Both the position numbers and the translations under genes were made by a program. The notes below the pieces were generated by a model, which was given only the letters and a program-made list of their open reading frames with translations, was not told the origin of the DNA and searched no databases. From assembly GCF_003148475.1 (NCBI RefSeq), contig NZ_QGGG01000010.1:1-64000 (forward strand): a stretch of DNA of 64,000 bases, in the 5' to 3' direction. The DNA is from Pseudaminobacter salicylatoxidans. GTDB lineage: Bacteria > Pseudomonadota > Alphaproteobacteria > Rhizobiales > Rhizobiaceae. Positions 1 through 8,820 of this stretch are shown here, one piece after another (the first letter of the stretch is position 1; every line of letters starts with the position of its first letter).

Positions 1-2178
1 CTCGGTCCGCATTTCGCTGAGCACGCTTGCCTGACCGGCGATCAGGCCTTCGGCATCCTCGATGCGTGTGTCGAGCAGTACGATGTCGTAGGCCAGCGCC
101 GCATTCTCGCTGACGCGTTCACCGCTCTCTTTAATGATCAGGGCCCTGGTGCGGCCGAATTCCTTGACGAAGTTCTGGCGCTCGACAATGTCTTCAATGT
201 TGGCCGAACCGGTATTGGCAGCGAGGAATTCAACGCGATCGCGCACAGTGTCGAGTTGCTGCACATTCTCGCGGACGAAGTCGCGTATTTCCTGACCGAG
301 ATTGGCGATCTGGACTTCGATGGGCAAGGTGGCGTCGAGCGTTTCAAAGCGCGTCGGCACCGACCAGGCAACGCTGCGGCCATTGTTCACCCGCAGCTTT
401 GTGCTGACCATCCATGCGGATTTGCCCGTTAGTCCCTCATTAATCGTGACAACCGTCTCGTCGGCAGATGCGCGCTTGGGGAATGCAACGGTCGGTTCGC
501 TCTCCGGCCAATACCTGATATCGACACCGACGACGCTGATGTCTTCAATCGGGTCCCAATAGAGCCGCGCCCCCGGCAGTGTCCCAACGCCATCGGCCTT
601 GACTAATATCGGAACCACCTGAAAATTCTGAACCTCGGCAAGCCACTGCGGCGGATCGACGATGACGATGTTGGGCGGGTTGGTTGCATATGCGGTAGGA
701 TCGAAGACGCCGTTGCTGATTTCCTGCAGCGTCAACGAGATATCCCGAACGCCATCAGAATTGTGCGCGCCAAGCTGACGCGTCAGCACCTGCCACGTCC
801 GGTCACCATACCGTGCGCTGTTCCACCTGACCCAGCGACCCTCCTTGATCGTGTCGAGGAATTTTGGATGGACGGTGATCTCGGCCGATGCCTGATACCG
901 CGCGCCGCGGATAGCGATGTCTGCCAGCCGGTCGACCTGCTTCGGATCCGTGACCGCAGCGAATGGAATCGCACTGGCCAGCGTCTCCCTGTCTTCGGCC
1001 AGTGCACCGGCGTCGATGCGGGTGGCTGCATCCTTGGTCTCGTAGAAGTCCGCAGGCGAGAGGTAGGACGCAGCAACGGTGTTGATCAGTTCGGTGCGCT
1101 TGCGCTTGCGCGTGAAGCGTAGCGGTGCCCCCACCTTGAGGTCGTCGTCGGTAATGGTGGCGACGATGGCCTGTGGTGCGCCGGCAATCGGAAACTCACC
1201 ATCGACACGTTCGACCCATGTGCCGCACATCGCATCGAGTATCGGCGTCATATTGGCGTCGTGGTTGGCGCCGGGACCGTCCTTGGCAATGGCATGTGCG
1301 CGGTAGCGCTTCGTGCCGTCCGGCATGCCCTCGTCACAGATATTGGCGGCCTGCGTCCATTCTCCGAGCGGCAGGCGGCTGGCCCGCACGGCCTTGCCGA
1401 CCATGCGCTGTGTGCCGTTGAAGAAGCCGCGCTCCAGATTGTAGAGCTCGACAACCGGGTTGTCGGAATACTGCCACGTCGCCTGATTGTCCCAGCGCTG
1501 GGGGCCGGAACCGCCAACGCTGCTGTCCTTACGCCAGTCATAGAGCGGTGCGCCCACGACCTCGAACAGCAGCTTGGCCGGAGCGGTCAGACCATCGCCC
1601 TGCTTGCGCAACTCCGAAAACACAACTGCATAAGCATTACCGGCGCCGCGATGGTTGGCCGTCCAGCGGCTTGCCGGCCGGGCATTATTGACCAGCGTCG
1701 GCTCTGCCTGCTGATCCATGGTGCCGTAGAAGAACTTGACGCGAACATTGTCGTGATCGTCATTGCTGGTGCCTTCGTTCGGCACGAGCCAGTAGCCGTC
1801 GCTGTCCTGCTCGGTCAGTACGCGCCATTTGCCGTTATAGCGGACACGCGGCACCGATGTGATGCGGAAGCTCGACAGGACATAGACGTCCTGAAAGTAG
1901 CGACCGCCCGGACCATAGTTGTTGCGATAGATGTGGTGGCCCTCGGTCGCGCAGGTGCCGAGGATCACCGAGCGTGGAATGTTCGCGCCATATTGCGTTT
2001 CGAGCTCGGCCGCGCGGCTCTGGCTCTTCTGCGGCATCAGCCGGCCGATGGCGAAACGGATCGCCAGGCCGAACGCAGTCTGTGCGATGCCGGCCAGAAT
2101 GGGGCTGGCAGCCGCCCACGCGCTGACGCTCGCTACCAGGCCACCGGCCCAAGCAGCTATAGGTGCTAGAAATGGCAT
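1..2178 (-). CDS. Phage tail tip / host-specificity protein (gpJ-like), 3' end beyond the window
   Basis: The open frame starts at ATG 2178 and runs leftward off the window without a stop, so at least 726 residues are visible. The N-terminal 50 residues are strongly hydrophobic (LAPIAAWAGGLVAS, then AFGLAIRFAIGRL), as in many alphaproteobacterial phage tip proteins. A long mixed alpha/beta region follows, then a helical stretch (FVRENVQQLDTVRDR) near the edge. It is the last visible gene of the leftward tail operon, 4 nt after the DUF6950-like gene, where siphophages keep the central fibre or tip protein. That role is inferred from position and size; no receptor-binding domain can be recognised. 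Confidence 0.75.
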   Translation of the reverse strand, partial: MPFLAPIAAWAGGLVASVSAWAAASPILAGIAQTAFGLAIRFAIGRLMPQKSQSRAAELETQYGANIPRSVILGTCATEGHHIYRNNYGPGGRYFQDVYVLSSFRITSVPRVRYNGKWRVLTEQDSDGYWLVPNEGTSNDDHDNVRVKFFYGTMDQQAEPTLVNNARPASRWTANHRGAGNAYAVVFSELRKQGDGLTAPAKLLFEVVGAPLYDWRKDSSVGGSGPQRWDNQATWQYSDNPVVELYNLERGFFNGTQRMVGKAVRASRLPLGEWTQAANICDEGMPDGTKRYRAHAIAKDGPGANHDANMTPILDAMCGTWVERVDGEFPIAGAPQAIVATITDDDLKVGAPLRFTRKRKRTELINTVAASYLSPADFYETKDAATRIDAGALAEDRETLASAIPFAAVTDPKQVDRLADIAIRGARYQASAEITVHPKFLDTIKEGRWVRWNSARYGDRTWQVLTRQLGAHNSDGVRDISLTLQEISNGVFDPTAYATNPPNIVIVDPPQWLAEVQNFQVVPILVKADGVGTLPGARLYWDPIEDISVVGVDIRYWPESEPTVAFPKRASADETVVTINEGLTGKSAWMVSTKLRVNNGRSVAWSVPTRFETLDATLPIEVQIANLGQEIRDFVRENVQQLDTVRDRVEFLAANTGSANIEDIVERQNFVKEFGRTRALIIKESGERVSENAALAYDIVLLDTRIEDAEGLIAGQASVLSEMRTE

Positions 2179-2182
2179 GGAA

Positions 2183-2620
2183 CTATGCGCCTACCTTGTA
2201 AGCCTGCACGATGTCGGTGGCCGGAAAGAAGGTCAGGCCATGCGGCTGCTTGACCGCGAAGCCGCTGCCGCAAATGAAACCTGCCGTGAACTCGTCGTTT
2301 ATAAGCATGACGCCTACGTCACCGCGGCGTGCCGAGAAGCGGTTGACCGGCTCAAGGCCTAGGAAGGTTTCGAACACATCCCTGACGTTTTCGCAGCCGT
2401 TGCGGCGCAGGTGACGGGCCGCGCCCGCCTCGGTCCTGTAGCGGCCGCGGAACTCCGCAAACGGGTCGATCCCGACCACGGCCTGAATGGCATCGCCCAC
2501 AGTCATGAGGCAATCGGAGCGTCCCCATTCCGGAGCGATCTCGATATGCGCCGATGCCAGATCCTCGACGGCGCGATCCCAGCCGTCACTTCGCTTCGAA
2601 TTTGTAATTGAAGTATTCAT
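2183..2620 (-). CDS. DUF6950-like tail-tip protein
   Basis: This 145-residue protein contains CLMTVGDAIQAVVG and a following block with DPFAEFRGRY and GAARHLRR, the pattern I associate with the DUF6950 family. That family stands where other siphophages have an NlpC/P60-type tip peptidase. The start is the ATG at 2620, preceded by a GAGG Shine-Dalgarno; it overlaps the 3' end of the upstream tail gene by 35 bp, which implies translational coupling. A longer in-frame start at 2761 would lie inside the neighbour and gives unlikely protein. Family assignment is by eye. Confidence 0.7.
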   Translation of the reverse strand: MNTSITNSKRSDGWDRAVEDLASAHIEIAPEWGRSDCLMTVGDAIQAVVGIDPFAEFRGRYRTEAGAARHLRRNGCENVRDVFETFLGLEPVNRFSARRGDVGVMLINDEFTAGFICGSGFAVKQPHGLTFFPATDIVQAYKVGA

Positions 2621-3158
2621 TGCGCAGCCTCGCAGCGTGTTCGAAGAACATGTCACCGGGCGACACCAGTTGCTGATCCTCGTGGGAGGCGAACCGGTAG
2701 CCTTCGCGAAAGTTGTCGATGGCGCCGGTTTCCAGCGTGGCCTCAAGCCACATATCGCCACTTTCTTCGCGATGGTCGATCACATCGGCGTAGCCGTACC
2801 AGGTCGGTTCCGCGTGCAGGAAAGCGTTGGTGTCGGGATCGATGTAGAAGTCGTACAGCGTGACCGGCCGGCCCTTGTATTCCTCCTGCTCGATCAGCAG
2901 CAGCTTGTCAGGCGTGAGCCCGAAATCTGCTTTCGCCGGCAGACGCATGGTCAGCGGCTGGGCAGCGGTGCCGAGCGCATAGGGCGGCTCGTCGATCGAT
3001 ATCAGCGTGTTGCCATGATAGGTCAGGCCTGCATAGTCGATGCTGCCCTTGCCGGAGAAGAAGCCATAGGTGCCGGTGCCAAACTCGAAGCGCACGGCTG
3101 AGGCGATCTTGCCTCTGCCCTCGTCGAGCAGTTGCTGGAGGCGCGTTGGGAAAGCCAT
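2586..3158 (-). CDS. Tail tip/baseplate hub-type protein (DUF2163-like)
   Basis: A 190-residue protein beginning MAFPTRLQQLLDEG, with a beta-rich core (FEFGTGTYGFFSG, YHGNTLISIDEPP, RPVTLYDFYID) typical of the small hub proteins between the distal tail protein and the tip protein in gene-transfer-agent-like tails. A GGAG lies 6-9 nt before ATG 3158. The gene order tape measure, distal tail, small proteins, hub, DUF6950, tip matches lambda-like tail clusters. DUF2163-like is my best guess; a structural tail protein is fairly safe. Confidence 0.65.
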   Translation of the reverse strand: MAFPTRLQQLLDEGRGKIASAVRFEFGTGTYGFFSGKGSIDYAGLTYHGNTLISIDEPPYALGTAAQPLTMRLPAKADFGLTPDKLLLIEQEEYKGRPVTLYDFYIDPDTNAFLHAEPTWYGYADVIDHREESGDMWLEATLETGAIDNFREGYRFASHEDQQLVSPGDMFFEHAARLRNEYFNYKFEAK

Positions 3159-3230
3159 GTGAACTCCAGGCTATAGACTCTCCCTCGACCACTTACTTTG
3201 ATGCGAGGGGATCGCGGGAGGGGAACTGAC

Positions 3231-3527
3231 ATGAATGAGAAAAAACCGTTTCGGACGATAAACTACGCGCGCACCGTTCCAAATTTGGAGGCCATCAACC
3301 TGATATCGCTTCACGCGCTGCGGACGGTGATCGAGGAGATGGTGGAACAGCGTGGCGGGATCGGCCCCTGGTATGACGAGCTAGAGCAGGAATTGATCCG
3401 TGATGCCAAGGGAACCATCGCCGAAGGCGTCCCGATAGAAACCGAGGCGGGCGCTCTCAAGCTTGGCATCGATGTCCTTCAGATGACTCTCGATGTTGTC
3501 CGCCACAAGTTCGGAAGCGCAGAATAA
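3231..3527 (+). CDS. Hypothetical protein on the strand opposite the tail operon (moron-like)
   Basis: A 98-residue, mostly helical protein (MNEKKPFRTINYAR at the start, EELEQELIRDAKG-like helices in the middle). The ATG at 3231 has an upstream GGGAGGGGA Shine-Dalgarno, and third codon positions are G/C rich. I recognise no family. It is transcribed against the tail operon and overlaps, antisense, the 70-residue gene at 3381-3593; both frames look coding. It may be a lysogeny-expressed cargo gene. Confidence 0.5.
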   Translation: MNEKKPFRTINYARTVPNLEAINLISLHALRTVIEEMVEQRGGIGPWYDELEQELIRDAKGTIAEGVPIETEAGALKLGIDVLQMTLDVVRHKFGSAE

Positions 3528-3593
3528 AATCGCGGATTTGTCGCCGTAAGAAACGGTAAGCGTGTCGCCGCAGCGCCGGATGACGTGTTTCAT
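3381..3593 (-). CDS. Hypothetical 70-residue protein in the tail operon
   Basis: Starts MKHVIRRCGDTLTVSYG at ATG 3593, directly behind the stop of the upstream gene. That gene's last codons (GGG AGG TAA) form a strong Shine-Dalgarno, so the two are coupled. A central segment contains KSAILFCASELV. No family recognised. The 3' two thirds lie antisense to the plus-strand gene at 3231-3527, so one of the two could be spurious; the excellent ribosome binding site argues for this one. Confidence 0.5.
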   Translation of the reverse strand: MKHVIRRCGDTLTVSYGDKSAILFCASELVADNIESHLKDIDAKLESARLGFYRDAFGDGSLGITDQFLL

Positions 3594-3594
3594 C

Positions 3595-3858
3595 TTACCT
3601 CCCAAGCTGTTTCTCATCGCGCCGAAACAATGCTTGCTGCCGCATCATTTCGCGACGCAGTTCCGGCATAATCTTGGCCAGGAATTCCATTGGATCAAAG
3701 GCGTCTGCCTTGCTCGCCTGCAACTCGGTAATCTGATCCTGCAAGGCCAACACCTGACTTTCCAACAGGGCTATCCGGCTATCGACAATCTCCGACATCT
3801 TCATGACTTGATCTGAAAGTCCAAGAAGCGGCTGCAGGTCTTCATCCTTCAAATCCAT
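3595..3858 (-). CDS. Small coiled-coil protein of the tail operon
   Basis: An 87-residue protein starting MDLKDEDLQPLLGLSDQV. Residues of about 20-50 form heptad-like repeats (IALLESQVLALQDQITEL) that predict a coiled coil. The ATG at 3858 follows an AAAGGAGAG Shine-Dalgarno 7 nt upstream; an earlier in-frame ATG at 3885 lacks one. It lies between the distal tail gene and the next small gene and is co-transcribed with them. Its function is unknown. Confidence 0.6.
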   Translation of the reverse strand: MDLKDEDLQPLLGLSDQVMKMSEIVDSRIALLESQVLALQDQITELQASKADAFDPMEFLAKIMPELRREMMRQQALFRRDEKQLGR

Positions 3859-3884
3859 GACTTGGCTCTCCTTTCCGCCCCGCA

Positions 3885-4499
3885 TCAGCGAGGCACCTCG
3901 ATAAGCTGGAATTTGGCTGTCGGCAGAACGCCGTCACCGACATCGACAGAGCCGGGAACGACGCGCGCGTTCATCTTCGGTTCTTTGAAAGTGACTGTCG
4001 CGCCGGCTGAGATGTATGACATCACCGGTGGATCGACTGCGACCGTCAAGGACGTACCCGCAGCCGCAGCGTCTGCCATGACGCGGTGCAGGCTGTGATA
4101 GGCGCCGGTGGTCAGTGAGAGAAGGTCGCCATCGGTCAATGACAAGCCGGCGGCAACACCGCTCACCGATAGCTGTGTCCCGTTGGTGATTGTGTTCAAC
4201 GTCCCGTTCTTTGCCGGTATCAGGCTGTTCGGGTCGTCCCAATACGCACGCGGGAGCCGCTGCTTGCCGATCGGCGTGTAGATGACCGTCTCCATGCCGT
4301 TCCGGGCGCGGGCAAGCCAAGCCTCTATAGCGGCGAGTTCGTCATCATAAAGGGGTCTGGTTTCAATATCGGCAGTCCAGTATTTATCGCCGTTCTGGAT
4401 GAAGGAGATCGCTCGGTTTCCATATCGTGACATGGAAACCGGATCATTGAGCCGTGGACGCCCCCTCTGATAGTCGACCTTCGGAAGAACAATGCTCAT
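3885..4499 (-). CDS. Distal tail-like structural protein
   Basis: A 204-residue beta-rich protein with WTADIETRPLYDDELAAIEAWL near the N-terminus. This pattern is shared by phage proteins encoded directly after the tape measure that form the distal tail ring. Its ATG overlaps the tape measure stop (ATGA), so translation is coupled. The C-terminal part (SYISAGATVTFKEP, AKFQLIEVPR) is typical of a structural beta sandwich. The distal-tail role is inferred from position. Confidence 0.65.
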   Translation of the reverse strand: MSIVLPKVDYQRGRPRLNDPVSMSRYGNRAISFIQNGDKYWTADIETRPLYDDELAAIEAWLARARNGMETVIYTPIGKQRLPRAYWDDPNSLIPAKNGTLNTITNGTQLSVSGVAAGLSLTDGDLLSLTTGAYHSLHRVMADAAAAGTSLTVAVDPPVMSYISAGATVTFKEPKMNARVVPGSVDVGDGVLPTAKFQLIEVPR

Positions 4500-6910
4500 C
4501 GCATGTACCCCCGCGCACCGGCATCGCGCAAATCGCGAGAAGCGCGGTAGGAGGCACCCTTCTCGTATTTCGCGAGACCAGCCTTGACCCCCTGATCCAC
4601 CATCTCCCGGATTTCGGTATTGCCATTGGCGCCACGAACATCGACGGTGATGTTAACGTTGGTCTGCTGGTTCTGATTGGCCGCGCCGGGCGCGCTGACG
4701 CCAAGTCGGCCATCAGGTCCGCGCTTCAAGGGCATGATCGCTTCCGGCCCGGCCTCACCCATAATCCCAGCGCCGTTGGCGAACCGAAACGGAGTGGCGC
4801 GGTCAACGATGGTATTGGAAAAGCCGCTGATGCCGTTGGCGAACGCGCCACCTTTTGCCATGCGAAGACCAGCCCAGGGATCAGCCGCCGCAGCAGCACC
4901 GCCGCCGCCAAGCCCAAATAGCCCGAGCAAGCCGCCTAGCAGGCCGCCGCCGCCAGAACCAGCGCCTTTGACCTCAAAAAGCGCATCCAGAACATCGTTC
5001 ATGAGTTTGTCGACGATCCGATCCAGTGCATTCAGCGCTGCATTTGCCATGGCTCGCCATGCGCTCTCCCAGAACGACATGCCTTGGCTCATGTTGTTGA
5101 TCAGGTCGTTCTTGAAATCTGAGAAGAACCCTTTGGTCAGATCTTTCATGAACTCGAAGCGCTCGGTCAGAACGCGAGTGCGTTCTTCGGCTTCTGCCAT
5201 GGCTTCAGCAAGGGCCTTGAACCCCTGCTTGTCGGAGGCCGTCAGCTTCAGACCAGCGCGGCGGGCCTCGTTGAGCAGGTCTTGCTCGAACCGCAAAGCC
5301 TGCGCCGCCTGCTGGGTCATACCGATGACCTGGGCTTCCAGTTCCTGCTGACGGATGAACTCGACGGCCCTTTCGGTTATGCGCTCGTATGCTTTCGCTG
5401 CCTTTTGGGCCGCCTTGTCTATTTTGCCGAGATCGCTGGCCGCCCTACCGGAACCGCCAGAACCCGAGAATTCGGGCAATTTGATTTCGCCAAAGGCGGT
5501 CTTGAACTGCTCGGCAGCAATAGCGGCAGATGACGCTGCGACTTCTCCCATCTGTTTCGCACGAGCCGTGAAGCCTTCGATGGCTGTGCCCATACTTTCA
5601 GCGGACACTCCCAGAGTTCGAAGTATACCGCCCATGCTGTCTTCGGTTGCACGAAGAATGTCGGCCATCGCGCCATACCAGATCGATTGAATGGTTTCCG
5701 CAGCAGCCCGGAACGACCAAACGACAGCGTCGAGAAGTATCTCCGAACGTCTGCCCATCTCCTGCAATGCGCCAGAGAAGCTTCCGGTGGCTTCTACAAG
5801 TCGGGTGAACTGGTAGATGAGTTCGCCTGCGGCGACGATCAGGGCGCCGATCCCGGTCCGAATAAGAGCAGCCCGCAATAGGGTGAGCGCGCCGGTTAGT
5901 CCCACCGTGGCGACTCTGGCAGCTACGAACGCCGCCACATAATAAGTTCCGTACATCGTCACGGCGGTTGCGCCGTAGGTGACGACGCGCCCGATATTAT
6001 CTGCCAGAGAAAGCAGAGCCGTAGCGACGGCCTCCGATGCGCCCGATGCTTTATCCATCTGGCCGATGAAAGCCGTAAGGTTCGTCTGGATACGGGTGAA
6101 GGCATCGCCGATGGTTGCAGGCATTTCACCGGCGCGTTCGCGCAAGTCGTCTAGGCGCTTAATGAGAGCCTCGGCGATCACGCTGCCCGTGATCTTGCCT
6201 TCCGAGGCCATCTTGCGAAGCCCGTTGACGGTGGTGCCCAACTCGTCGGCAAGAGCCTGGGCAACCTCGCCACCGTTCGCGAGGATCGTCTCAAGCCCAT
6301 CGGCCTGTAGTTTCCCAACGGCCATGGCCTTTGACAAGGCATTCTGGACCGATGCGGCGCGCTCGCCCCGCGTTGCCGTGAGAACCAATGCATGGTTCAA
6401 CGCCTCGGTGAAATCGGCGGCTTCCGACGCGCCTTTGCCGAGATCGCGAAGGACCGATACGTTGCGGCTGTAAATTTCGACAGTCTGGTCCAGAGGCGAA
6501 TATGATGCATTCGCGATGTCCACGATGCGCTGCATCAATGCCGGGGCGGCATCCATGTCTTTGATTGCCGCGCCAACGCGCGACTGCATGTCGGACCACG
6601 CGTCCGAGTATTTGATCAGAGCGGTGCCTATCGCCGCGCCAGCGATCGTTCCAATCGCGCTCGATGCCAGCAGCATCGCCTTATTGAGGCCGTCATAGGC
6701 AAGCGCAGCCCGAGTGGCGCTGCCAGCGATATTGTCGTTCGCAGCGCGGGCTGCAGAGCCGGCGACAGTCGCGTTCCTGCCAAGATTGGAGAAGGTTCGC
6801 GATGCTTCACGATCGAATGCCTGCGACTTCGAGCGCCCCTCCGCAAACCCGCGATCCAGTTCGGAAAGATCGGCCTGAACCTTGACCTTCACGAGGCCAG
6901 CAATATCCAT
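4496..6910 (-). CDS. Tail tape measure protein
   Basis: This 804-residue protein sets tail length and is ejected with the DNA in long-tailed phages. Residues 1-230 carry the N-terminal tape-measure domain (ADLSELDRGFAEG, KYSDAWSDMQSRVG, GLETILANGGEVAQALADEL). Two or more hydrophobic helices lie near residues 290-360. The C-terminus ends in a glycine-rich run and then the motif GEAGPEAIMPLKRGPDGRL, which is common at the end of siphophage tape measures. ATG 6910 is chosen because of the GAGGTAAA Shine-Dalgarno upstream and because the longer frame to 7057 reads through the start region of the divergent gene at 6967. Confidence 0.93.
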   Translation of the reverse strand: MDIAGLVKVKVQADLSELDRGFAEGRSKSQAFDREASRTFSNLGRNATVAGSAARAANDNIAGSATRAALAYDGLNKAMLLASSAIGTIAGAAIGTALIKYSDAWSDMQSRVGAAIKDMDAAPALMQRIVDIANASYSPLDQTVEIYSRNVSVLRDLGKGASEAADFTEALNHALVLTATRGERAASVQNALSKAMAVGKLQADGLETILANGGEVAQALADELGTTVNGLRKMASEGKITGSVIAEALIKRLDDLRERAGEMPATIGDAFTRIQTNLTAFIGQMDKASGASEAVATALLSLADNIGRVVTYGATAVTMYGTYYVAAFVAARVATVGLTGALTLLRAALIRTGIGALIVAAGELIYQFTRLVEATGSFSGALQEMGRRSEILLDAVVWSFRAAAETIQSIWYGAMADILRATEDSMGGILRTLGVSAESMGTAIEGFTARAKQMGEVAASSAAIAAEQFKTAFGEIKLPEFSGSGGSGRAASDLGKIDKAAQKAAKAYERITERAVEFIRQQELEAQVIGMTQQAAQALRFEQDLLNEARRAGLKLTASDKQGFKALAEAMAEAEERTRVLTERFEFMKDLTKGFFSDFKNDLINNMSQGMSFWESAWRAMANAALNALDRIVDKLMNDVLDALFEVKGAGSGGGGLLGGLLGLFGLGGGGAAAAADPWAGLRMAKGGAFANGISGFSNTIVDRATPFRFANGAGIMGEAGPEAIMPLKRGPDGRLGVSAPGAANQNQQTNVNITVDVRGANGNTEIREMVDQGVKAGLAKYEKGASYRASRDLRDAGARGYMR

Positions 6911-6966
6911 GGCTTTACCTCGTGGGTTGGTGCGCGCTATCGTCCTGCTCTTTGGCGGGAGGCGAT

Positions 6967-7314
6967 ATGCGTGCACTAATATTCGGAACGGTTCTTCTGG
7001 TGGCTGGGCCTGCGTTTTCCGGGCAAGCTGAGGATGTAGCTGCCAAAGCGGCAGCATGCTGGGATCTGCCGGCTGGCATCGGACAACTGTCGAAGGCTGA
7101 GTTCGACGTAGCGATTGACGATACCGGATTCGTCACGGATGCGACGGTTCTGGATCACAAGGCGGACAGCACCGCAACCAGGGTATTCGTACAGTCGGCA
7201 GTGCGCGCACTGCTAAAGTGCTCCCCCTACAAAGGGGAATCAGGGACGATCCGACTGACGATGAAGGCCTCCGATATCCCCCCGGCAAAGGGGCCGATCG
7301 ATCCGTTCAAGTAG
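6967..7314 (+). CDS. Secreted TolA/TonB C-terminal-like protein (moron)
   Basis: A 115-residue protein with a clear Sec signal peptide (MRALIFGTVLLVAGPAFSG) and a mature domain with two cysteines (AACWDLPAG and LLKCSPYKG). The pattern FDVAIDDTGFVTDATVLD followed by a conserved helix and a C-terminal strand resembles the TolA/TonB C-terminal fold of periplasmic proteins. A GGGAGGCGAT Shine-Dalgarno precedes ATG 6967. It points against the tail operon, diverging from the tape measure, as expected for lysogenic-conversion cargo acting in the host periplasm. TolA is a common phage or colicin receptor partner, so superinfection exclusion is a possible role; that is inference. Confidence 0.7.
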   Translation: MRALIFGTVLLVAGPAFSGQAEDVAAKAAACWDLPAGIGQLSKAEFDVAIDDTGFVTDATVLDHKADSTATRVFVQSAVRALLKCSPYKGESGTIRLTMKASDIPPAKGPIDPFK

Positions 7315-7317
7315 CGA

Positions 7318-8126
7318 TCACCCGAACAGCGCATCGAAGAGATCAACTGACGCCGGTCTGGATGAAACTTGTGCAGGTGCAGCATTGCCGCGCTGCCCCA
7401 TTTTCTTACCGGCGTCGGCAAGGAACACTCGATCCAGCCGACGTGTGACCTGGGTGAACATTTCAGCCTCGATCTCATCAAGACCGAGAATGAAGGCCGC
7501 CGCAGCGATAGCGCTTGCCGGGATCGGTCCAATGCCCATTCCGTACTGCCGTTCGGTGGAAGCATCCCAGAACGCGTCCAGCCACGGCTCATAACCGGCC
7601 AGGCATTGCGGCGGGAAGAGATGATCCGATATCTTCCCGCCATGTTCGTCGGCAGCCTGTCTCAGTCCTTCGGCGCGCTCGCCCCACTGGAGTTGCCAGC
7701 AGACGAGCGCTTCGAGTTTCCCGCGACGTCCTCGGTAGTGTCCGCGATGCCGCGGTCCACGATGCCGGCCGCGTAAACGACAGCATCGGCAAACGCCTCG
7801 TAGTCGGGATCGGTGCACCATTGCTCGGCGAGCGCCTTGTCGTAGGGCAGCGGCTTTCCCTCACTGGTTAGGCCATCCCAGTCGATCAGGACGCCCTCGA
7901 ACAGCACTTCACCGAGAATCTTGCGGGCAATGTCGGGCTTGAGCGAGCCATCGGCATTGCGGCCCTTCTTGGAGACTTTGCGCTCCTTGGCCGACCGCAT
8001 CACGACGACGCTGGGGCTAGAGAGGCCGCGCACACACAGGCGAGCATCCTCCATGCCTGGGAGGTCGCCGATCCACTGGCCGGCAGCAACAGCTTTCGCA
8101 TCGCGCTTTAAAGCGGATATGTCCAT
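7318..8126 (-). CDS. Tail assembly chaperone GT fusion made by -1 frameshift
   Basis: Slippage by -1 at GGGAAAC after residue 137 (Asn) of the gpG-like protein would continue with Leu-Glu-Ala-Leu and add 132 residues, giving about 269. The T extension (WLDAFWDASTERQYG, GPIPASAIAAAAFILG) looks like the conserved T domain of lambda-like chaperones and has no good start codon of its own: the open stretch upstream of the shift is Arg/Cys-rich nonsense. Its stop meets the stop of the convergent TolA-like gene. The T domain is known to recruit tail tube protein in lambda. Confidence 0.8.
7662..8126 (-). CDS. Tail assembly chaperone (gpG-like), unshifted product
   Basis: A 154-residue protein starting MDISALKRDAKAV with an AAGGAAA Shine-Dalgarno. 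It lies between the tail tube and tape measure genes, the position of lambda G. Its low-complexity C-terminus (GNSKRSSAGNSSG) is what remains when ribosomes do not shift frame. A GGGAAAC heptamer at 7716-7722 sits in the correct phase (codons GCG GGA AAC) near the 3' end, so a fraction of ribosomes would continue into the T frame. The chaperone wraps the tape measure during tail assembly. Confidence 0.85.
   Translation of the reverse strand: MDISALKRDAKAVAAGQWIGDLPGMEDARLCVRGLSSPSVVVMRSAKERKVSKKGRNADGSLKPDIARKILGEVLFEGVLIDWDGLTSEGKPLPYDKALAEQWCTDPDYEAFADAVVYAAGIVDRGIADTTEDVAGNSKRSSAGNSSGASAPKD
7716..7722 (-). other. Slippery heptamer for -1 programmed frameshift
   Basis: On the minus strand the sequence is G GGA AAC in the gpG reading frame, the X XXY YYZ form. 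It is closely related to lambda's GGGAAAG. It lies 17 codons before the gpG stop and joins the two tail chaperone frames precisely. Confidence 0.85.
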
Positions 8127-8235
8127 GATGGTTTCCTTGTATTTTCAAAGGGTTGAAGCTATACAAGGAGCGAGGATCGAAGCGGCTGGTACCCGCGACG
8201 ATCCTCTAACCAAGCCAACCTGTAAGGAGGTCGAA

Positions 8236-8820
8236 ATGGCTGCTCCCCGTATATGTTCTGTCGAAGGTTGCGACAAGCGCGCTGTTGCGCGCGGTTGGTG
8301 CGATCCGCATTACCGCCGGTGGAAGAAATACGGCGACACTGATGGGCATTCAGCATCATACGGTGCTGCGAAGCACTTCTTTGAGGTGACAATCCCCAGC
8401 CACGATTCCGACGAATGCCTCATATGGCCCTTCTATCGGAATGGACTCGGCTATGCGGTCATCAAGCGCGGCGGCAAGACACACTTGGTATCCCGGCTTG
8501 TCTGCGAAGAAGAGCATGGTTCGCCACCGACAACGGAGCACCAGGCCGCCCATTCCTGCGGCAACGGATATGGCGGGTGCGTGAACAAGCAGCACCTGTC
8601 GTGGAAGACGCCGACTGAAAACGTCGCTGATCGGATCGACCACGGCACGTATCAGTTCGGCACCCTCAATCACCAAGCGAAAATCACCGAAAATGACGTT
8701 CGCCGGATCAGGTGCTTGGCTGGGGCTCTATCTCATGGTGAAATTGGCGAGCGCTTCGGCTTGGACCGATCCACGGTTCGAAACATAATCGCTCGGCGGA
8801 TATGGAAGTGGCTCGATTAA
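8236..8820 (+). CDS. HNH homing endonuclease inserted in the tail operon
   Basis: A 194-residue protein with three parts. An N-terminal zinc-binding segment carries CSVEGCDKRAVARGWCDPHY. The central HNH nuclease has HLVSRLVCEEEHG, then HQAAHSCGNGYGGCVNKQHL and TPTENVADRIDHG. A C-terminal helix-turn-helix (SHGEIGERFGLDRSTVRNII) completes it. AAGGAGG precedes ATG 8236. It lies between the chaperone and tail tube genes on the opposite strand, and its TAA overlaps the tail tube stop, so it is a free-standing intron-less homing gene rather than part of the virion. Confidence 0.88.
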   Translation: MAAPRICSVEGCDKRAVARGWCDPHYRRWKKYGDTDGHSASYGAAKHFFEVTIPSHDSDECLIWPFYRNGLGYAVIKRGGKTHLVSRLVCEEEHGSPPTTEHQAAHSCGNGYGGCVNKQHLSWKTPTENVADRIDHGTYQFGTLNHQAKITENDVRRIRCLAGALSHGEIGERFGLDRSTVRNIIARRIWKWLD

